This document shows positions 1 to 9,009 of a stretch of 64,000 nt of DNA, in pieces. The stretch comes from Pyrinomonadaceae bacterium (GTDB lineage Bacteria; Acidobacteriota; Blastocatellia; Pyrinomonadales; Pyrinomonadaceae), in contig JANQRU010000004.1 in assembly GCA_028284415.1 (NCBI GenBank), positions 248,001-312,000 on the forward strand, read 5' to 3'. The position numbers were made by a program, and so were the translations under genes. Below the pieces are notes generated by a model. That model was not told the DNA's origin and made no database searches. It saw only the letters and a program-made list of their open reading frames with translations. Position 1 is the first letter of the stretch; the number at the start of each line of letters is the position of its first letter.

Positions 1-777
1 TGCCTGACTCGGTATTAAGTGATAAGCCAGAGACATCACAAGAAAAGTAACTGAAATAAGCGTTGCCGGAATATATAAAACATACGTCTTCCAGCGTGGC
101 TCATCAAAAACTTCGCTACGCACGGGATAACGCAAACAGAAATGCAAGAATAAGGGTATGAAAAAGGCAAAGGCAATGTTATCGAGCAGTTCTACTGCCA
201 AGTCAAAATCTTCACCAAATCCAAGTGGCTTATAAACGTGAAAAACAAACGCGAATAAACATAGGGTTGCAAAATGCAAAACAAAAGGAGAGCGACTTCC
301 CTGTTTGAATAAGACAAAAACTCCTACCGCCAGCCAAATTATGCCAACCAGAGCAAGCAAGATTAAATTTGGCGTCCAACGCGGGTAGGAATCAATTTTT
401 TGTAAATCCGCGTAATAGTAATTATTTGCAAACGAATATGATGGTCTTTGGTAAAAGTATGTCAGTTTCCCGCCGACACCAGCTGTCTCCAAATACAAAA
501 TCACATCCCCTCGAGATGTGATTTCCTGTACCTTTTCACCTTCAAAACCTATTCCTAAAAGTCTATCCCCGACCGCAATCCCTGCACGGGAGGCAGCTAG
601 TCCTGGTTTGACCTTTTCTGCGGAGATTCCGTCATCTTTCTGAACCCAAACAACTCCATCAGTCGGAGGTAATTCTTTGTAGGCTCTTTGCGAAAGGTTT
701 AATGCACCGCCAGCAATCAGCAAAACTGTTGCCAGTAGCCAAATTAAACTCCAACTTGTCAGCACTTTCCCTTTCAT
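1..777 (-). CDS. PDZ-domain membrane protein, C-terminus cut by window edge
   Basis: The frame is open from an ATG at 777 to the window edge, giving 259 codons of a longer protein. A first hydrophobic segment (about residues 7-23) is followed by a PDZ-like stretch (about residues 35-105) with the typical run of a small-residue helix and then VGDRLLGI. At least three further membrane segments follow. This layout, periplasmic PDZ then several helices, occurs at the front of some membrane sensor kinases, but any signalling domain would lie outside the window. Function is therefore not assignable. No neighbour shares its strand closely; the next gene on this strand starts 279 bp away. Confidence 0.7.
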   Translation of the reverse strand, partial: MKGKVLTSWSLIWLLATVLLIAGGALNLSQRAYKELPPTDGVVWVQKDDGISAEKVKPGLAASRAGIAVGDRLLGIGFEGEKVQEITSRGDVILYLETAGVGGKLTYFYQRPSYSFANNYYYADLQKIDSYPRWTPNLILLALVGIIWLAVGVFVLFKQGSRSPFVLHFATLCLFAFVFHVYKPLGFGEDFDLAVELLDNIAFAFFIPLFLHFCLRYPVRSEVFDEPRWKTYVLYIPATLISVTFLVMSLAYHLIPSQA

Positions 778-950
778 TTAGTGAAGATAGACTCCTCCAA
801 AGTTTGTTTTACGCAAAATGTGTTCCACCCCTTTGATAATTAGGCTATGGGCTGAAACCCTTGCAAACAAAGCCTATCTATCTATATAAATTGCTAATTA
901 CGTGAAAATTCATCCAGAAATTTTATTTAAAATCCAAGATTTTGGAAAAA

Positions 951-1031
951 AATAACCGCAGATACTTACAGATAAACGAGAGATATATTGGTGTTAATCC
1001 CTACGAATACCCGCGTTTATCTGCGGTTATT
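951..1031. repeat. Palindromic intergenic repeat (AACCGCAGAT type)
   Basis: Inverted repeat with 14-bp perfect ends (AATAACCGCAGATA and its complement) and a second inner pair built from GATAAACG/CGTTTATC. It fills the gap between the PDZ gene and the barrel gene. It resembles the other gap-filling palindromes of this window (26758-26854, 51964-52056) in using short CGCAGAT-like words. No coding content is seen in 778-1055 apart from this element. Confidence 0.75.
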
Positions 1032-1055
1032 TCTGATATTTTAATTTTTCAATCT

Positions 1056-2792
1056 CTAGAATCTAACTAAGATTCCGCCGCGTAAAATTCTTCTTTGTGA
1101 TGCTAGAGTCAGAACACCTTCGTCTGTATTGACACCATTTTGAAAATCAAAAATATTTCTGGCATCTACTATAGCTTCGGCGTCAATCGGAAGTCCCCAA
1201 ACCGGTAACTCCTGCGTGACCATCACACTTAAACTCGGATCATAAATCGCTAGTCTTCCTTGGAACGGATCAATTGCAAAAACAGTCGCCTGTGGTGAAA
1301 GGCGAAAAATTGTTTTAACACTTGTCCCTGTTTTCAAATCAGCATTAAATTGTGCAAAAAGAGTTTGGAATAAATCATTCTCAAAAATATTTGCAGGATT
1401 GGTTAAAGCCTCATTTGAAATTTTTTGTCCATTTCCAAATGCGTATCCAATCGCACCGCTGAAAGTTCCATTAAGACGGCGGTTGTAAACCACTCTCATC
1501 CCTTGAGTTTTCCCTTGTTGGTTAACAACTAAATCATCAAATCCATTTGGACTGAGTGTGCTAAATGGAAGATTAGCCAGACCGACTCCGCGACTTAAAA
1601 CCGTATCGAAAAAGACATTTGCTTCGATGGTTGATTTGTTATCCAAAACACGCTCGATACCAAACTCCAAGCGACTGCTTTTGTTCATTCGAGGCTTGTT
1701 ATCTTCAATGAAAACATCTTCGATAGCAACAGGTTCTCTAAATAAGACCTGATTTCCCTCAAGTTCTATTACTCTTTGCCAGGTTCTTTCTTCTGTTTGT
1801 GTTGTGTAAGCAGAGCGGAAACGGGTTCTTGAATCCAGATCATACTGAAAGCCGATTCTCGGACTAAGTGATGAATCATCTCCCGCTCCAATAAAGCGCG
1901 AATAATCAACCCCTACGACGACGACGACGCCTTCACGCACACGCCATTGATCCAAAGCCTGAATTGAAATTTGTCCGAGGTCTTCTTTTTGCTCATCAAC
2001 GGTTACTTCACCAAGATTAGCAACTGCACCTTTCAGGCTTATTTTGTGTCTTCTATTCGGTCGAAAACTAAATGTAGTCTCAAAGCGTTTTGGTGATTTT
2101 TTACCAGTTCCAATCTGTCCCGCAAAAATTATTTCGGAATCTTTGTTTATTGGTTTAAGAGTTGCAAAATTTACACCGACGTAATTTCCACGCTTGCTGG
2201 TTGCAGTAAAAGTTTCAACTGCTGTTTGGCTTTTTCGCGTGAAAGATTTTTCGTCTATATCTTTACCTAGTTTAGCAACGCCCGTTTCTACGGAAATTGG
2301 ATTCTCGCTTTCGTTCGCTTGGTAAATTGAGCGTCTTGAAGCACGAATCGCAGTACGAGGACTTTTTCTGTCTGCTCTTTTTTCAGGCAAAGTGTTCCCG
2401 CGTCCGGCACGCTCTAAATTAAATCCATAACTTAATTCGGAAGCACGTCCCACCCTTACTTTTTTCAAAGTAACGGGATTAAATCCCTGAGCAACTGCTA
2501 AAATTGTGTAGGTGCCGGGAATTAGTTTTGCGAAGAACTTACCGCTCTTAGTTGATGTAACCTGTTTTAGAAGTTTTGATGTGCCAACACGGAAAACAGC
2601 AACCGTTGCTTTTGAGATTGGTTTGCCCGATTTATCACGCACTACGCCTTTAATAACACCAAACTTTTTGATCCCTTTCTTTTCAACAACGACTTCGGCA
2701 CGTATTTCACCAACAAGAGCGAAGGTCGCAAACAAAGCGGTCAGCAAAGTTATTGAAAGCGTTACGATATTTTTTCGGGGCATTGAAACCAT
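1056..2792 (-). CDS. Carboxypeptidase-regulatory-like domain + TonB-receptor-type beta-barrel protein
   Basis: This 578-residue outer-membrane-type protein starts with a signal peptide (about 1-32). A carboxypeptidase regulatory-like (CarboxypepD_reg) domain follows (about 40-125: GVVRDKSGKPISKATVAV, then GTYTILAVAQGF). The rest, from about 190 to the end, has alternating polar/hydrophobic strands like the barrel of TonB-dependent receptors. I see no clear plug domain or TonB box between the two, so it is not a standard receptor. Start choice: AAAGGAGG lies inside the first codons of the longer frame (ATG at 2822), so the ATG at 2792, 15 nt after the Shine-Dalgarno, is preferred. Ligand unknown. 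Confidence 0.75.
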   Translation of the reverse strand: MVSMPRKNIVTLSITLLTALFATFALVGEIRAEVVVEKKGIKKFGVIKGVVRDKSGKPISKATVAVFRVGTSKLLKQVTSTKSGKFFAKLIPGTYTILAVAQGFNPVTLKKVRVGRASELSYGFNLERAGRGNTLPEKRADRKSPRTAIRASRRSIYQANESENPISVETGVAKLGKDIDEKSFTRKSQTAVETFTATSKRGNYVGVNFATLKPINKDSEIIFAGQIGTGKKSPKRFETTFSFRPNRRHKISLKGAVANLGEVTVDEQKEDLGQISIQALDQWRVREGVVVVVGVDYSRFIGAGDDSSLSPRIGFQYDLDSRTRFRSAYTTQTEERTWQRVIELEGNQVLFREPVAIEDVFIEDNKPRMNKSSRLEFGIERVLDNKSTIEANVFFDTVLSRGVGLANLPFSTLSPNGFDDLVVNQQGKTQGMRVVYNRRLNGTFSGAIGYAFGNGQKISNEALTNPANIFENDLFQTLFAQFNADLKTGTSVKTIFRLSPQATVFAIDPFQGRLAIYDPSLSVMVTQELPVWGLPIDAEAIVDARNIFDFQNGVNTDEGVLTLASQRRILRGGILVRF

Positions 2793-2972
2793 TTTTAAAA
2801 GCAAAATCCTCCTTTCAAACAAGTCTGGGGAGAACCTATCTATGGAGTTTTGAAGAAACTTCTTAAGCGTAATTGTGCGGACAGATTTCGCACAATGGAT
2901 TATTTTCTGCTGTTTATCAACCTATGTCAAGCATAAATCTAACTATGTATGCGGTATTTGATGCTTGATAAC

Positions 2973-3000
2973 TTGACAAAGTTTGCCCAAAGGCTAGAAT
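2973..3000 (+). promoter_or_regulatory. Promoter of the tRNA-Ser unit
   Basis: TTGACA, 16-bp spacer, TAGAAT: a near-consensus sigma-70 promoter. Transcription would begin near 3007, about 55 nt before the tRNA. Confidence 0.65.
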
Positions 3001-3005
3001 AATTC

Positions 3006-3046
3006 TTGCGTCTTATGAGCAAATAAATTGCACATTTAAGACGCAA
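3006..3046. repeat. Inverted repeat in the tRNA-Ser leader
   Basis: TTGCGTCTT and AAGACGCAA, 23 nt apart, form a perfect 9-bp stem between the predicted transcription start and the mature tRNA 5' end. It could be a 5'-leader hairpin removed by RNase P, or a repeat remnant. Confidence 0.5.
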
Positions 3047-3061
3047 TTAAAATTTGGTTAC

Positions 3062-3153
3062 GGAGATATGGCTGAGTGGCTGAAAGCGGCGGTTTGCTAA
3101 ATCGTTAAGGGTGTAATAGCCCTTCGCAGGTTCGAATCCTGCTATCTCCGCCA
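3062..3153 (+). tRNA. tRNA-Ser (anticodon GCU), CCA encoded
   Basis: The seven-base acceptor stem GGAGATA/TATCTCC closes the molecule, with G as discriminator (3150) and CCA encoded at 3151-3153. The anticodon loop reads TTGCTAA, giving GCU for serine AGC/AGU codons. A long class II variable arm (AAGGG...CCCTT) and the T-loop TTCGAAT are clear. It sits in its own transcription unit with a promoter at 2973-3000 and a terminator at 3177-3205. Confidence 0.95.
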
Positions 3154-3176
3154 TATTTGATTTTGGATTTTCATTG

Positions 3177-3205
3177 GCTATCAAATTAACTTTTTGATAG
3201 CTTTT
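3177..3205 (+). terminator. Intrinsic terminator of tRNA-Ser
   Basis: GCTATCAAA, 7-nt loop, TTTGATAGC, then TTTT: a perfect 9-bp stem with a short T run. It ends 11 bp before the start codon of the next gene, leaving that gene no obvious promoter space. Confidence 0.7.
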
Positions 3206-3216
3206 CGTGTTTTTAG

Positions 3217-3831
3217 ATGTATATTCCAAAGTTTTTTCGTGAAGAAGATGAAACTAAAATTCTCGCATTTATGCGTGAGTTTAACTTTGCGGCGATTATT
3301 ACAGCCGAAAATGAATACCCTTTTGCGACTCATATTCCTGTCATAATCGAAAAACGAAAGCAAAAAATAATAATTTCGGGACATATTGCCAAAGCAAATG
3401 AGCATTGGAAACAATTTGACAAAGAAGTTCTTGTGATTTTCCATGGTCCGCACGCATATGTTTCTCCTGTAATTTATAAAGAACCGGGAAATGTTCCGAC
3501 TTGGAATTACATCGCTGTTCACGCTTATGGAAAAGCTAAAATGTTTGATGAATCGGAAAATCTTGCTTTAATTGAAAAACAGATAAAAGTTTTTGATCCC
3601 GAATATTTTAAAACAATGTGGCGGGAAATTCCCTTTGAATATAAAACGAATTTAGCTAAAGGCGTTGTCGCGTTTGAAATTGAAGTTACAGATTTGCAGG
3701 CAAAGTCGAAATTAAATCAAAATAAGAAAGGACAAACAGGCAAAAACGTTATCAAAGCATTTGAAAAGAGCGAACGAGAAAACGAAAGATTGATCGCAGA
3801 ACATATGAAAGAGGTTCATAACAAAATATAG
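3217..3831 (+). CDS. PaiB-like FMN-binding protein
   Basis: The 204-residue product has the opening MYIPKFFREED typical of the PaiB/FMN-binding negative transcriptional regulator family. It also has the family features ATHIPV near residue 43, GPHAYVSP near residue 78 and WNYIAVHAYG near residue 102. The family folds as an FMN-type split barrel; in Bacillus PaiB affects sporulation and protease genes, but most homologues have no proven role. Length matches the family. The ATG is kept because the MYIP opening is the conserved one. It lies directly after the tRNA-Ser terminator and has no recognisable Shine-Dalgarno, so expression may depend on read-through. Confidence 0.85.
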   Translation: MYIPKFFREEDETKILAFMREFNFAAIITAENEYPFATHIPVIIEKRKQKIIISGHIAKANEHWKQFDKEVLVIFHGPHAYVSPVIYKEPGNVPTWNYIAVHAYGKAKMFDESENLALIEKQIKVFDPEYFKTMWREIPFEYKTNLAKGVVAFEIEVTDLQAKSKLNQNKKGQTGKNVIKAFEKSERENERLIAEHMKEVHNKI

Positions 3832-3951
3832 GTAAACTTTTTTTGGGCACAAGAGTTAGTTTTTCACAATCACCGACGAAGTATTTACACAGTCAGTTCT
3901 GTTCAAACCAAACTTTTTAGCCATCTTCTTTAGACTTTGTTTTTTGCCAGT

Positions 3952-3976
3952 TATCAAACTTTGATTTGATAGCTAT
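3952..3976 (+). terminator. Possible terminator after the PaiB-like gene
   Basis: TATCAAA, 6-nt loop, TTTGATA, followed by a T-rich stretch. It lies 120 bp past the stop codon and 74 bp before the next start. The stem is short and A+T-rich, so the call is tentative. Confidence 0.4.
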
Positions 3977-4049
3977 TTTAGTTTTTACAACTTTGTAAAC
4001 AATCCGCACGTATCAGCAATAACAAAAAATGCACAAGGAGAAATTTACT

Positions 4050-4871
4050 ATGAAATCCAAAGTCGAATTTCGCATTTCAAAAGGAGAGCCAATTATTTTA
4101 GTTCCGGTTTCGGTTAATGATAAGGGACATTTTGATTTTATTTTGGACACGGGAGCGGAAATGTCTCTGCTTTCAACCGAAACCGCCCAAAATGCAGGAA
4201 TTCCAATTTCTCAAACTACAACTGCTTTGGGGGCTGGTGGAGAAATTTCCCTTTCTTTCGGTAAAGTGGATTCTTTAATGATTGGCAAAGCCAAAGTTGA
4301 AGATTTAACAGTCGGAATTTCGGATATGAAAGAGCTTGAAGCGGTCGTCGAAGATAAAATTGACGGCAATATCGGTTATAATTTTTTGAAAGATTTTCGC
4401 ACAACGATTAATTATGCAGAGAATACTTTCTCGCTTGCCAAAGGGTATTTTGAACAAATCGGTGAAACGGCACTTGGCGAAATTGATTTTCGGCTGGCGA
4501 ATATTCACAGACCGCTGATCGTCGTTAAAGTTCTTATAAACGATAAAGCCGTTTACGATTTTGCACTTGATACGGGTGCTTCAAATTCTATGATTTCGCC
4601 CGAATTGACCCGAAACTTTAAAATAAAAACATCTCCAACCGAACCGATCACTGCAGCAGGTGGTTTAAAGATAGACGCTCTGGAAGGAAACCTTGATTCA
4701 TTGAGCATTGGCAAAGCCAAAAAGCAAAATGCTAAAGTTATAATCTCCGATTTTTTCACAATGCTGAATCAGGCTTTGGGAACTAAGCTTTACGGAATTA
4801 TCGGTTATGATTTTTTGAAGGATTACAAAGTAACTATTGATTACCCGAATAACAAACTTTTTTTAGACTAA
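4050..4871 (+). CDS. Retropepsin-like aspartic protease, two domains in one chain
   Basis: The 273-residue protein has two tandem copies of a retropepsin-like domain. Each carries the catalytic signature: ILDTGAE (Asp about 33) and ALDTGAS (Asp about 174). Each copy ends with a G-I/N-IGYDFLKD or GYNFLKD strand. Viral retropepsins dimerise to bring two Asp together; here one chain supplies both. No signal peptide or membrane segment is seen, so it is probably cytoplasmic. The ATG at 4050 follows AAGGAGAA at the right distance; an upstream ATG at 4029 lies before that Shine-Dalgarno and is rejected. The stop is 4 bp before gltX, suggesting co-transcription. Substrate unknown. Confidence 0.85.
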   Translation: MKSKVEFRISKGEPIILVPVSVNDKGHFDFILDTGAEMSLLSTETAQNAGIPISQTTTALGAGGEISLSFGKVDSLMIGKAKVEDLTVGISDMKELEAVVEDKIDGNIGYNFLKDFRTTINYAENTFSLAKGYFEQIGETALGEIDFRLANIHRPLIVVKVLINDKAVYDFALDTGASNSMISPELTRNFKIKTSPTEPITAAGGLKIDALEGNLDSLSIGKAKKQNAKVIISDFFTMLNQALGTKLYGIIGYDFLKDYKVTIDYPNNKLFLD

Positions 4872-4875
4872 ATTT

Positions 4876-6369
4876 ATGACAACCCGCGTAAGATTTGCAC
4901 CCAGCCCGACCGGCTATTTACATATCGGTTCTGCCCGAACCGCACTTTTTAATTATCTATTCGCACGACATACGGGCGGAAAGTTTTTGATTCGCGTTGA
5001 AGATACGGATATGGAACGCTCGACGGAAGAATCAGTTCAGTCAATTCTCGAAGGCTTGAAATGGCTTGGATTTGCTCCCGATGAAGAGATCGTTTTTCAA
5101 TCAAACAATGCCGACAAGCATCGTGCGGCGGCTCTGAAACTCTTGGCAGAAGGTAAAGCGTATCGGGATTTTACGCCGAAGGAAGACCGTTCGGACAAAG
5201 ATATTAAAAAAGAAATCGCCGAAAAAGCCCGTCAACAAGGCGATAAAAAAGATATGCGGGATAATCCGTATCGAGATTTATCAAAAGAAGAATCCGACCA
5301 ACGTGCAGAAGCGGGTGAACCTTTTGCGATTCGTTTGAAAGTTGCCGAAGAAGGCAAAACTTCATTTGAAGATGCGGTTTACGGTTTGCAGGAAAGAGAT
5401 TATTCCGAGATCGAAGACTTGGTTTTGCTACGCTCGGACGGACATCCGCTTTATAATTTGGCAGTCGTTTGCGATGACATCGAAATGCAGATCACACACG
5501 TCATTCGCGGGCAAGATCATCTTACAAACACGCATAAGCAAATCTTAATTTACGAAGCACTCGGAGAAGAAAAACCCGAATTCGCACATCTTCCGCTTAT
5601 ACTCGCACCAGGCGGAAAGAAACTTTCCAAACGTGTCCACGGCGAGATTGTTTCGATGGATTTGTATCAAGACAAAGGCTTTATCGCCGATGCTTTTCGT
5701 AATTTCCTAGCACTTCTCGGCTGGAATCCGAAAGACGAAAACGAAATTTTAAATCATGACGAACTCATCGAAGCGTTCTCACTCGAAGGCATCAACCGTT
5801 CTAACGCCGCGTTTAATTTCGATGCCAATAATCCAAAGCGTTGGACGGACGACAAAGCCCTCTGGATGAACGCCGAATACATACGCACAATGCCGCTCGA
5901 CGAACTTATCCCGCTCGTCCGTGAAGAATTACGCAGCGAAAAACTATGGCGTGAAGAATATGATGAAGACGAAAAAGATTGGTTTAGAAATACAGTTGAT
6001 CTAATCCGCGAACGCTTCTACACACTCAAAGATTTCTCCAACCAAGGACGTGCATTTTTCAGCGAAGATTTCGACTACGACGAAAAAGCCATCAACAAGA
6101 ATCTCAAAAAACACGAAGACTTGCGTCAATGGCTACCCGAACTCGCCGAGAAGTTAGAAGCTTTGGAAGATTTCTCGCATGATGAAATTTTCGCCGTCGT
6201 CAAAGAATTCTGCAATGAAAAAGGCACAAAAGTCGGCGTAATCCTAAACGGTGCAAGAGTCCTCCTAACAGGTCAAGCCGTCGGACCATCAATGGTTTCC
6301 ACTATTGAACAACTCGGGAAAGAAAAAACGGTTATGCGTCTCAAAAGCCAAATTGCTTGGAATGAGTGA
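4876..6369 (+). CDS. gltX: Glutamyl-tRNA synthetase
   Basis: This 497-residue class I synthetase charges tRNA-Glu (possibly also tRNA-Gln, if the organism uses the amidotransferase route) with glutamate in the cytoplasm. Visible motifs: RFAPSPTGYLHIGSARTAL at the N-terminus containing the HIGH-type signature (HIGS, about residue 16), LIRVEDTD in the active site, and the KMSKS-type loop KKLSKR at about residue 250. The C-terminal third is the helical anticodon-binding region. Length is normal. It starts 4 bp after the retropepsin gene. Confidence 0.97.
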   Translation: MTTRVRFAPSPTGYLHIGSARTALFNYLFARHTGGKFLIRVEDTDMERSTEESVQSILEGLKWLGFAPDEEIVFQSNNADKHRAAALKLLAEGKAYRDFTPKEDRSDKDIKKEIAEKARQQGDKKDMRDNPYRDLSKEESDQRAEAGEPFAIRLKVAEEGKTSFEDAVYGLQERDYSEIEDLVLLRSDGHPLYNLAVVCDDIEMQITHVIRGQDHLTNTHKQILIYEALGEEKPEFAHLPLILAPGGKKLSKRVHGEIVSMDLYQDKGFIADAFRNFLALLGWNPKDENEILNHDELIEAFSLEGINRSNAAFNFDANNPKRWTDDKALWMNAEYIRTMPLDELIPLVREELRSEKLWREEYDEDEKDWFRNTVDLIRERFYTLKDFSNQGRAFFSEDFDYDEKAINKNLKKHEDLRQWLPELAEKLEALEDFSHDEIFAVVKEFCNEKGTKVGVILNGARVLLTGQAVGPSMVSTIEQLGKEKTVMRLKSQIAWNE

Positions 6370-6432
6370 ACATATTTTTTGCTTCGGGTATAATTTAAGT
6401 TATAATCTGAATTAGCAGATTAGGAGATTATT

Positions 6433-6570
6433 ATGAGTTTTTCAGATGAACTAGGTGAAATGAATTCAGCCAAAGCGATTGGTAAAGTCAAAAAGATTTT
6501 TACGATTTTATTTCTTTTCTTCTTCTTAGGATATTGTACTGGAGAGGATATTCCTGATTTTAACCGATAA
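6433..6570 (+). CDS. Small single-pass membrane protein, unknown
   Basis: This 45-residue reading frame has a good Shine-Dalgarno (TAGGAG, 7 nt before ATG). The product has a charged N-terminal third (residues 1-21), one hydrophobic helix rich in Phe and Leu (about 22-34), and an acidic tail ending DFNR. The stop is 42 bp before the convergent regulator gene. A promoter-like TATAAT-type word lies near 6400. No family is recognised. Confidence 0.5.
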   Translation: MSFSDELGEMNSAKAIGKVKKIFTILFLFFFLGYCTGEDIPDFNR

Positions 6571-6611
6571 GCATCTATAATTTTATAAATTATCGCGTTT
6601 AGACTGAGAAG

Positions 6612-8804
6612 TTATCTCTCAACTATCATTATATCGCTTTCGATTCTGTCAATCTTTGAAAATAATATGCTTTTTCCATCGTTTGAAATAGTCATTCCTG
6701 ATCGAAGCAAAAAGCTATCAACTTCTCCAAATTGTTCAGTTTTCTTGGAAATAATGTCATAACTTTTTAATACTGCTTTTGTAGAAATTGGGCGACCAAT
6801 AAAATAAATTTTGTCGTCCAGAATCGCCCAGTTGGTGCGATCCATTGGTTTGAGTTCATCTGTTAAAATCGTTTCATCACCGCCGTCTGTGGAAACTTGC
6901 CAAATTCCTTTTCTTTGTGGGTGCGTAAAGTAAACGTATTTTCCATTGGCAGATTCTTTTCCGATTACCCCACCGTTTTTTGTAACTTGAATCGGTTCGC
7001 CTTTATCGGTTGAAACTTTCCAAATTTGCCATTCTCCGCTTTTGTTTGAGCTGAAATATATCCATCGTCCATCATTTGAAAATGTTGGAGCGATTTCTTC
7101 GGATGAATCTTTTGTTATGCGGTGTGGGCTTTTTTTATCTCTATCTACAATCCAAATATCGGCATTGCCGTCAACGCGGGCATCGAAAACGATTTCTTTT
7201 TTATTTGGCGAAAAGTTTGGAAAACCAAGCATTGTTCCTTCAAACGAAGTTAATTGCGAAAGATTTTTGCCTGTCTTATCAGATGTCCAAACTTCGGGAA
7301 AACCTGAGCGGTCGGAGAGAAAAGTTATTTGAGAGGTATCCTTTGAATAAGCAGGATTCCAATCCCAACGAGTGGAAACTACAAGTTTTTCGGGAGGATC
7401 TGTTGATTTGGTCAAATCAATTTCGTATATGTTTGCTTCGACCTGCCATTGTTCATAAGCAACTTTTTCTCCGCTGGCAGAAACAGTTGGATTGTCTGCT
7501 TCGCCGTTGCTAATTTCTATCCATTTCAAATTTTCACCTTTTGCAGATATTTGCCAAAGGCTAAAGATTCCGCTTCGATTTGACGAGAAAACTAAATTCT
7601 TACCGTCCGGAGTCCAATCAACACCGTGAATTTTTAAGTTATCTTTGGTTACACGAAGAGGCTTTCCGCCTTCGATTCCGACTGTCCAAATATCTTCCAC
7701 ACCCAAAATCGGAACTCTTAAAAAAGCTATGGAGTTTTCAATCGGCGAAAAAGCAACACTTACATCACCAAAGAGGCTTTCCGAGGGCATTGTCAAAACT
7801 TTTGTTTCAGATGTTTCAAATGAAAATAGTCTGATATGAAAAGGTTTGTCGAGGCTTTCTCGATGAGGAAATGCTAACCATTTTCCATCAAAAGACCAAG
7901 AAAGCGAAGGTGTTTCGGGAAATGAACAATCAGTTAGTTTTTTTTCTGCTCCTCCAAGTGCTGGAATTTGCCGAATCTCGCATTTTTCGTCTTTAATTCT
8001 CGTAAAAGCAATAAAACGATTGTCGGGCGACCAAACGGGATTATCGTCCGAACCTTCATCACTTGTTAAACGCATAGGCTTTTCCATTCCTACCGTTTGA
8101 ACATAAATATCCCAATTATCATTATTTTCGCCCTGCCAAGCGAAAGCAATTCTCTCATCATTTTCCCCACGCGAAAAAGCAGGTTTTTTCTCAATGCCTT
8201 TATATGAAGTCAAAGGCAAAATTCGTTTGGGCTTTATGTTTTCAGTAGTTTCATTTTGTGGAGAAAATATAACCCAAAAAGCATATATTGAAAAAGCAAC
8301 TATCAATAGAATAAAAATGGAAAACACCAAAATGTTTTTGCGTGAATAATTAGATTTCCTTTCAGAAACATTTTCTTTAACCGTTTGTTGCGAGATGTCT
8401 TGAGTTTTTGATTTATTTTCTGCTACCAGCGAGGCAGAATCTTCAGTTTGTCCATTAAAATCAACTGGCATTATCAGGCGATAACCAACCTTGGGAATTG
8501 TTTCAATGTATTTCTTTTCTTTTCCCGTATCACCTAAGATTTTTCGCAATCTGGAAATAGAGCTATTTAAAGTTTCGAGACTAACATTGCAATCTTCCCA
8601 GACAGTATCCAAAAGATTTTCTCTTGTGAGCGTCTCACCTTGATTCTCCGCTAAATAAACGAGCAAACTCATCAATCGTGGTTCTATCCGAATTTCCTCG
8701 TCAGATGTTTTTAGATGGTTCGATGACGGCTCAACTTTCCATCCATTAATCTGAAATGTTTTGTTGTTGCCATTTATTTTAGGTGTATTTTCTTCTCGTG
8801 TCAT
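6612..8804 (-). CDS. Winged-helix DNA-binding protein with TolB-like propeller (CadC-like architecture)
   Basis: The 730-residue protein has an OmpR/CadC-type winged-helix domain (about 18-112, with EIRIEPRLMSLLVYLAEN, LTRENLLDTVW and IETIPKVGYRL). A basic linker follows, then one transmembrane helix (about 160-180). The large outer part has repeated PD40/TolB-like blades (for example DDNPVWSPDNRFIAFTR and APTFSNDGRWIYFSSNK). The expected topology is DNA-binding domain in the cytoplasm and propeller in the periplasm, as in one-component membrane-bound regulators. Its target and ligand are unknown. It is convergent with the small ORF at 6433 and divergent from 9010. Confidence 0.85.
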   Translation of the reverse strand: MTREENTPKINGNNKTFQINGWKVEPSSNHLKTSDEEIRIEPRLMSLLVYLAENQGETLTRENLLDTVWEDCNVSLETLNSSISRLRKILGDTGKEKKYIETIPKVGYRLIMPVDFNGQTEDSASLVAENKSKTQDISQQTVKENVSERKSNYSRKNILVFSIFILLIVAFSIYAFWVIFSPQNETTENIKPKRILPLTSYKGIEKKPAFSRGENDERIAFAWQGENNDNWDIYVQTVGMEKPMRLTSDEGSDDNPVWSPDNRFIAFTRIKDEKCEIRQIPALGGAEKKLTDCSFPETPSLSWSFDGKWLAFPHRESLDKPFHIRLFSFETSETKVLTMPSESLFGDVSVAFSPIENSIAFLRVPILGVEDIWTVGIEGGKPLRVTKDNLKIHGVDWTPDGKNLVFSSNRSGIFSLWQISAKGENLKWIEISNGEADNPTVSASGEKVAYEQWQVEANIYEIDLTKSTDPPEKLVVSTRWDWNPAYSKDTSQITFLSDRSGFPEVWTSDKTGKNLSQLTSFEGTMLGFPNFSPNKKEIVFDARVDGNADIWIVDRDKKSPHRITKDSSEEIAPTFSNDGRWIYFSSNKSGEWQIWKVSTDKGEPIQVTKNGGVIGKESANGKYVYFTHPQRKGIWQVSTDGGDETILTDELKPMDRTNWAILDDKIYFIGRPISTKAVLKSYDIISKKTEQFGEVDSFLLRSGMTISNDGKSILFSKIDRIESDIMIVER

Positions 8805-9009
8805 TTTAACTCAAAACCGCTAAACACTTTGATTACTGATATTTAAAATCAGCTATCTTTTATTCCCAAGAAAATTTAAAGGAAAATGCAAGGTTTTCAT
8901 CAAGTATTTTCCGACAATTATAGCATTATTGAAACTTCGCAAGGTAACAAAGAATTTCTACTAATTACTTGCGTTGCAAAATAATTCATTCTGGAGAAAT
9001 CATATAAAT

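Noticed and set aside
3047..3229. 60-residue reading frame on the minus strand over the tRNA gene
   Set aside because: It lies across the tRNA-Ser and its terminator and has no ribosome site; it is a shadow of the tRNA.
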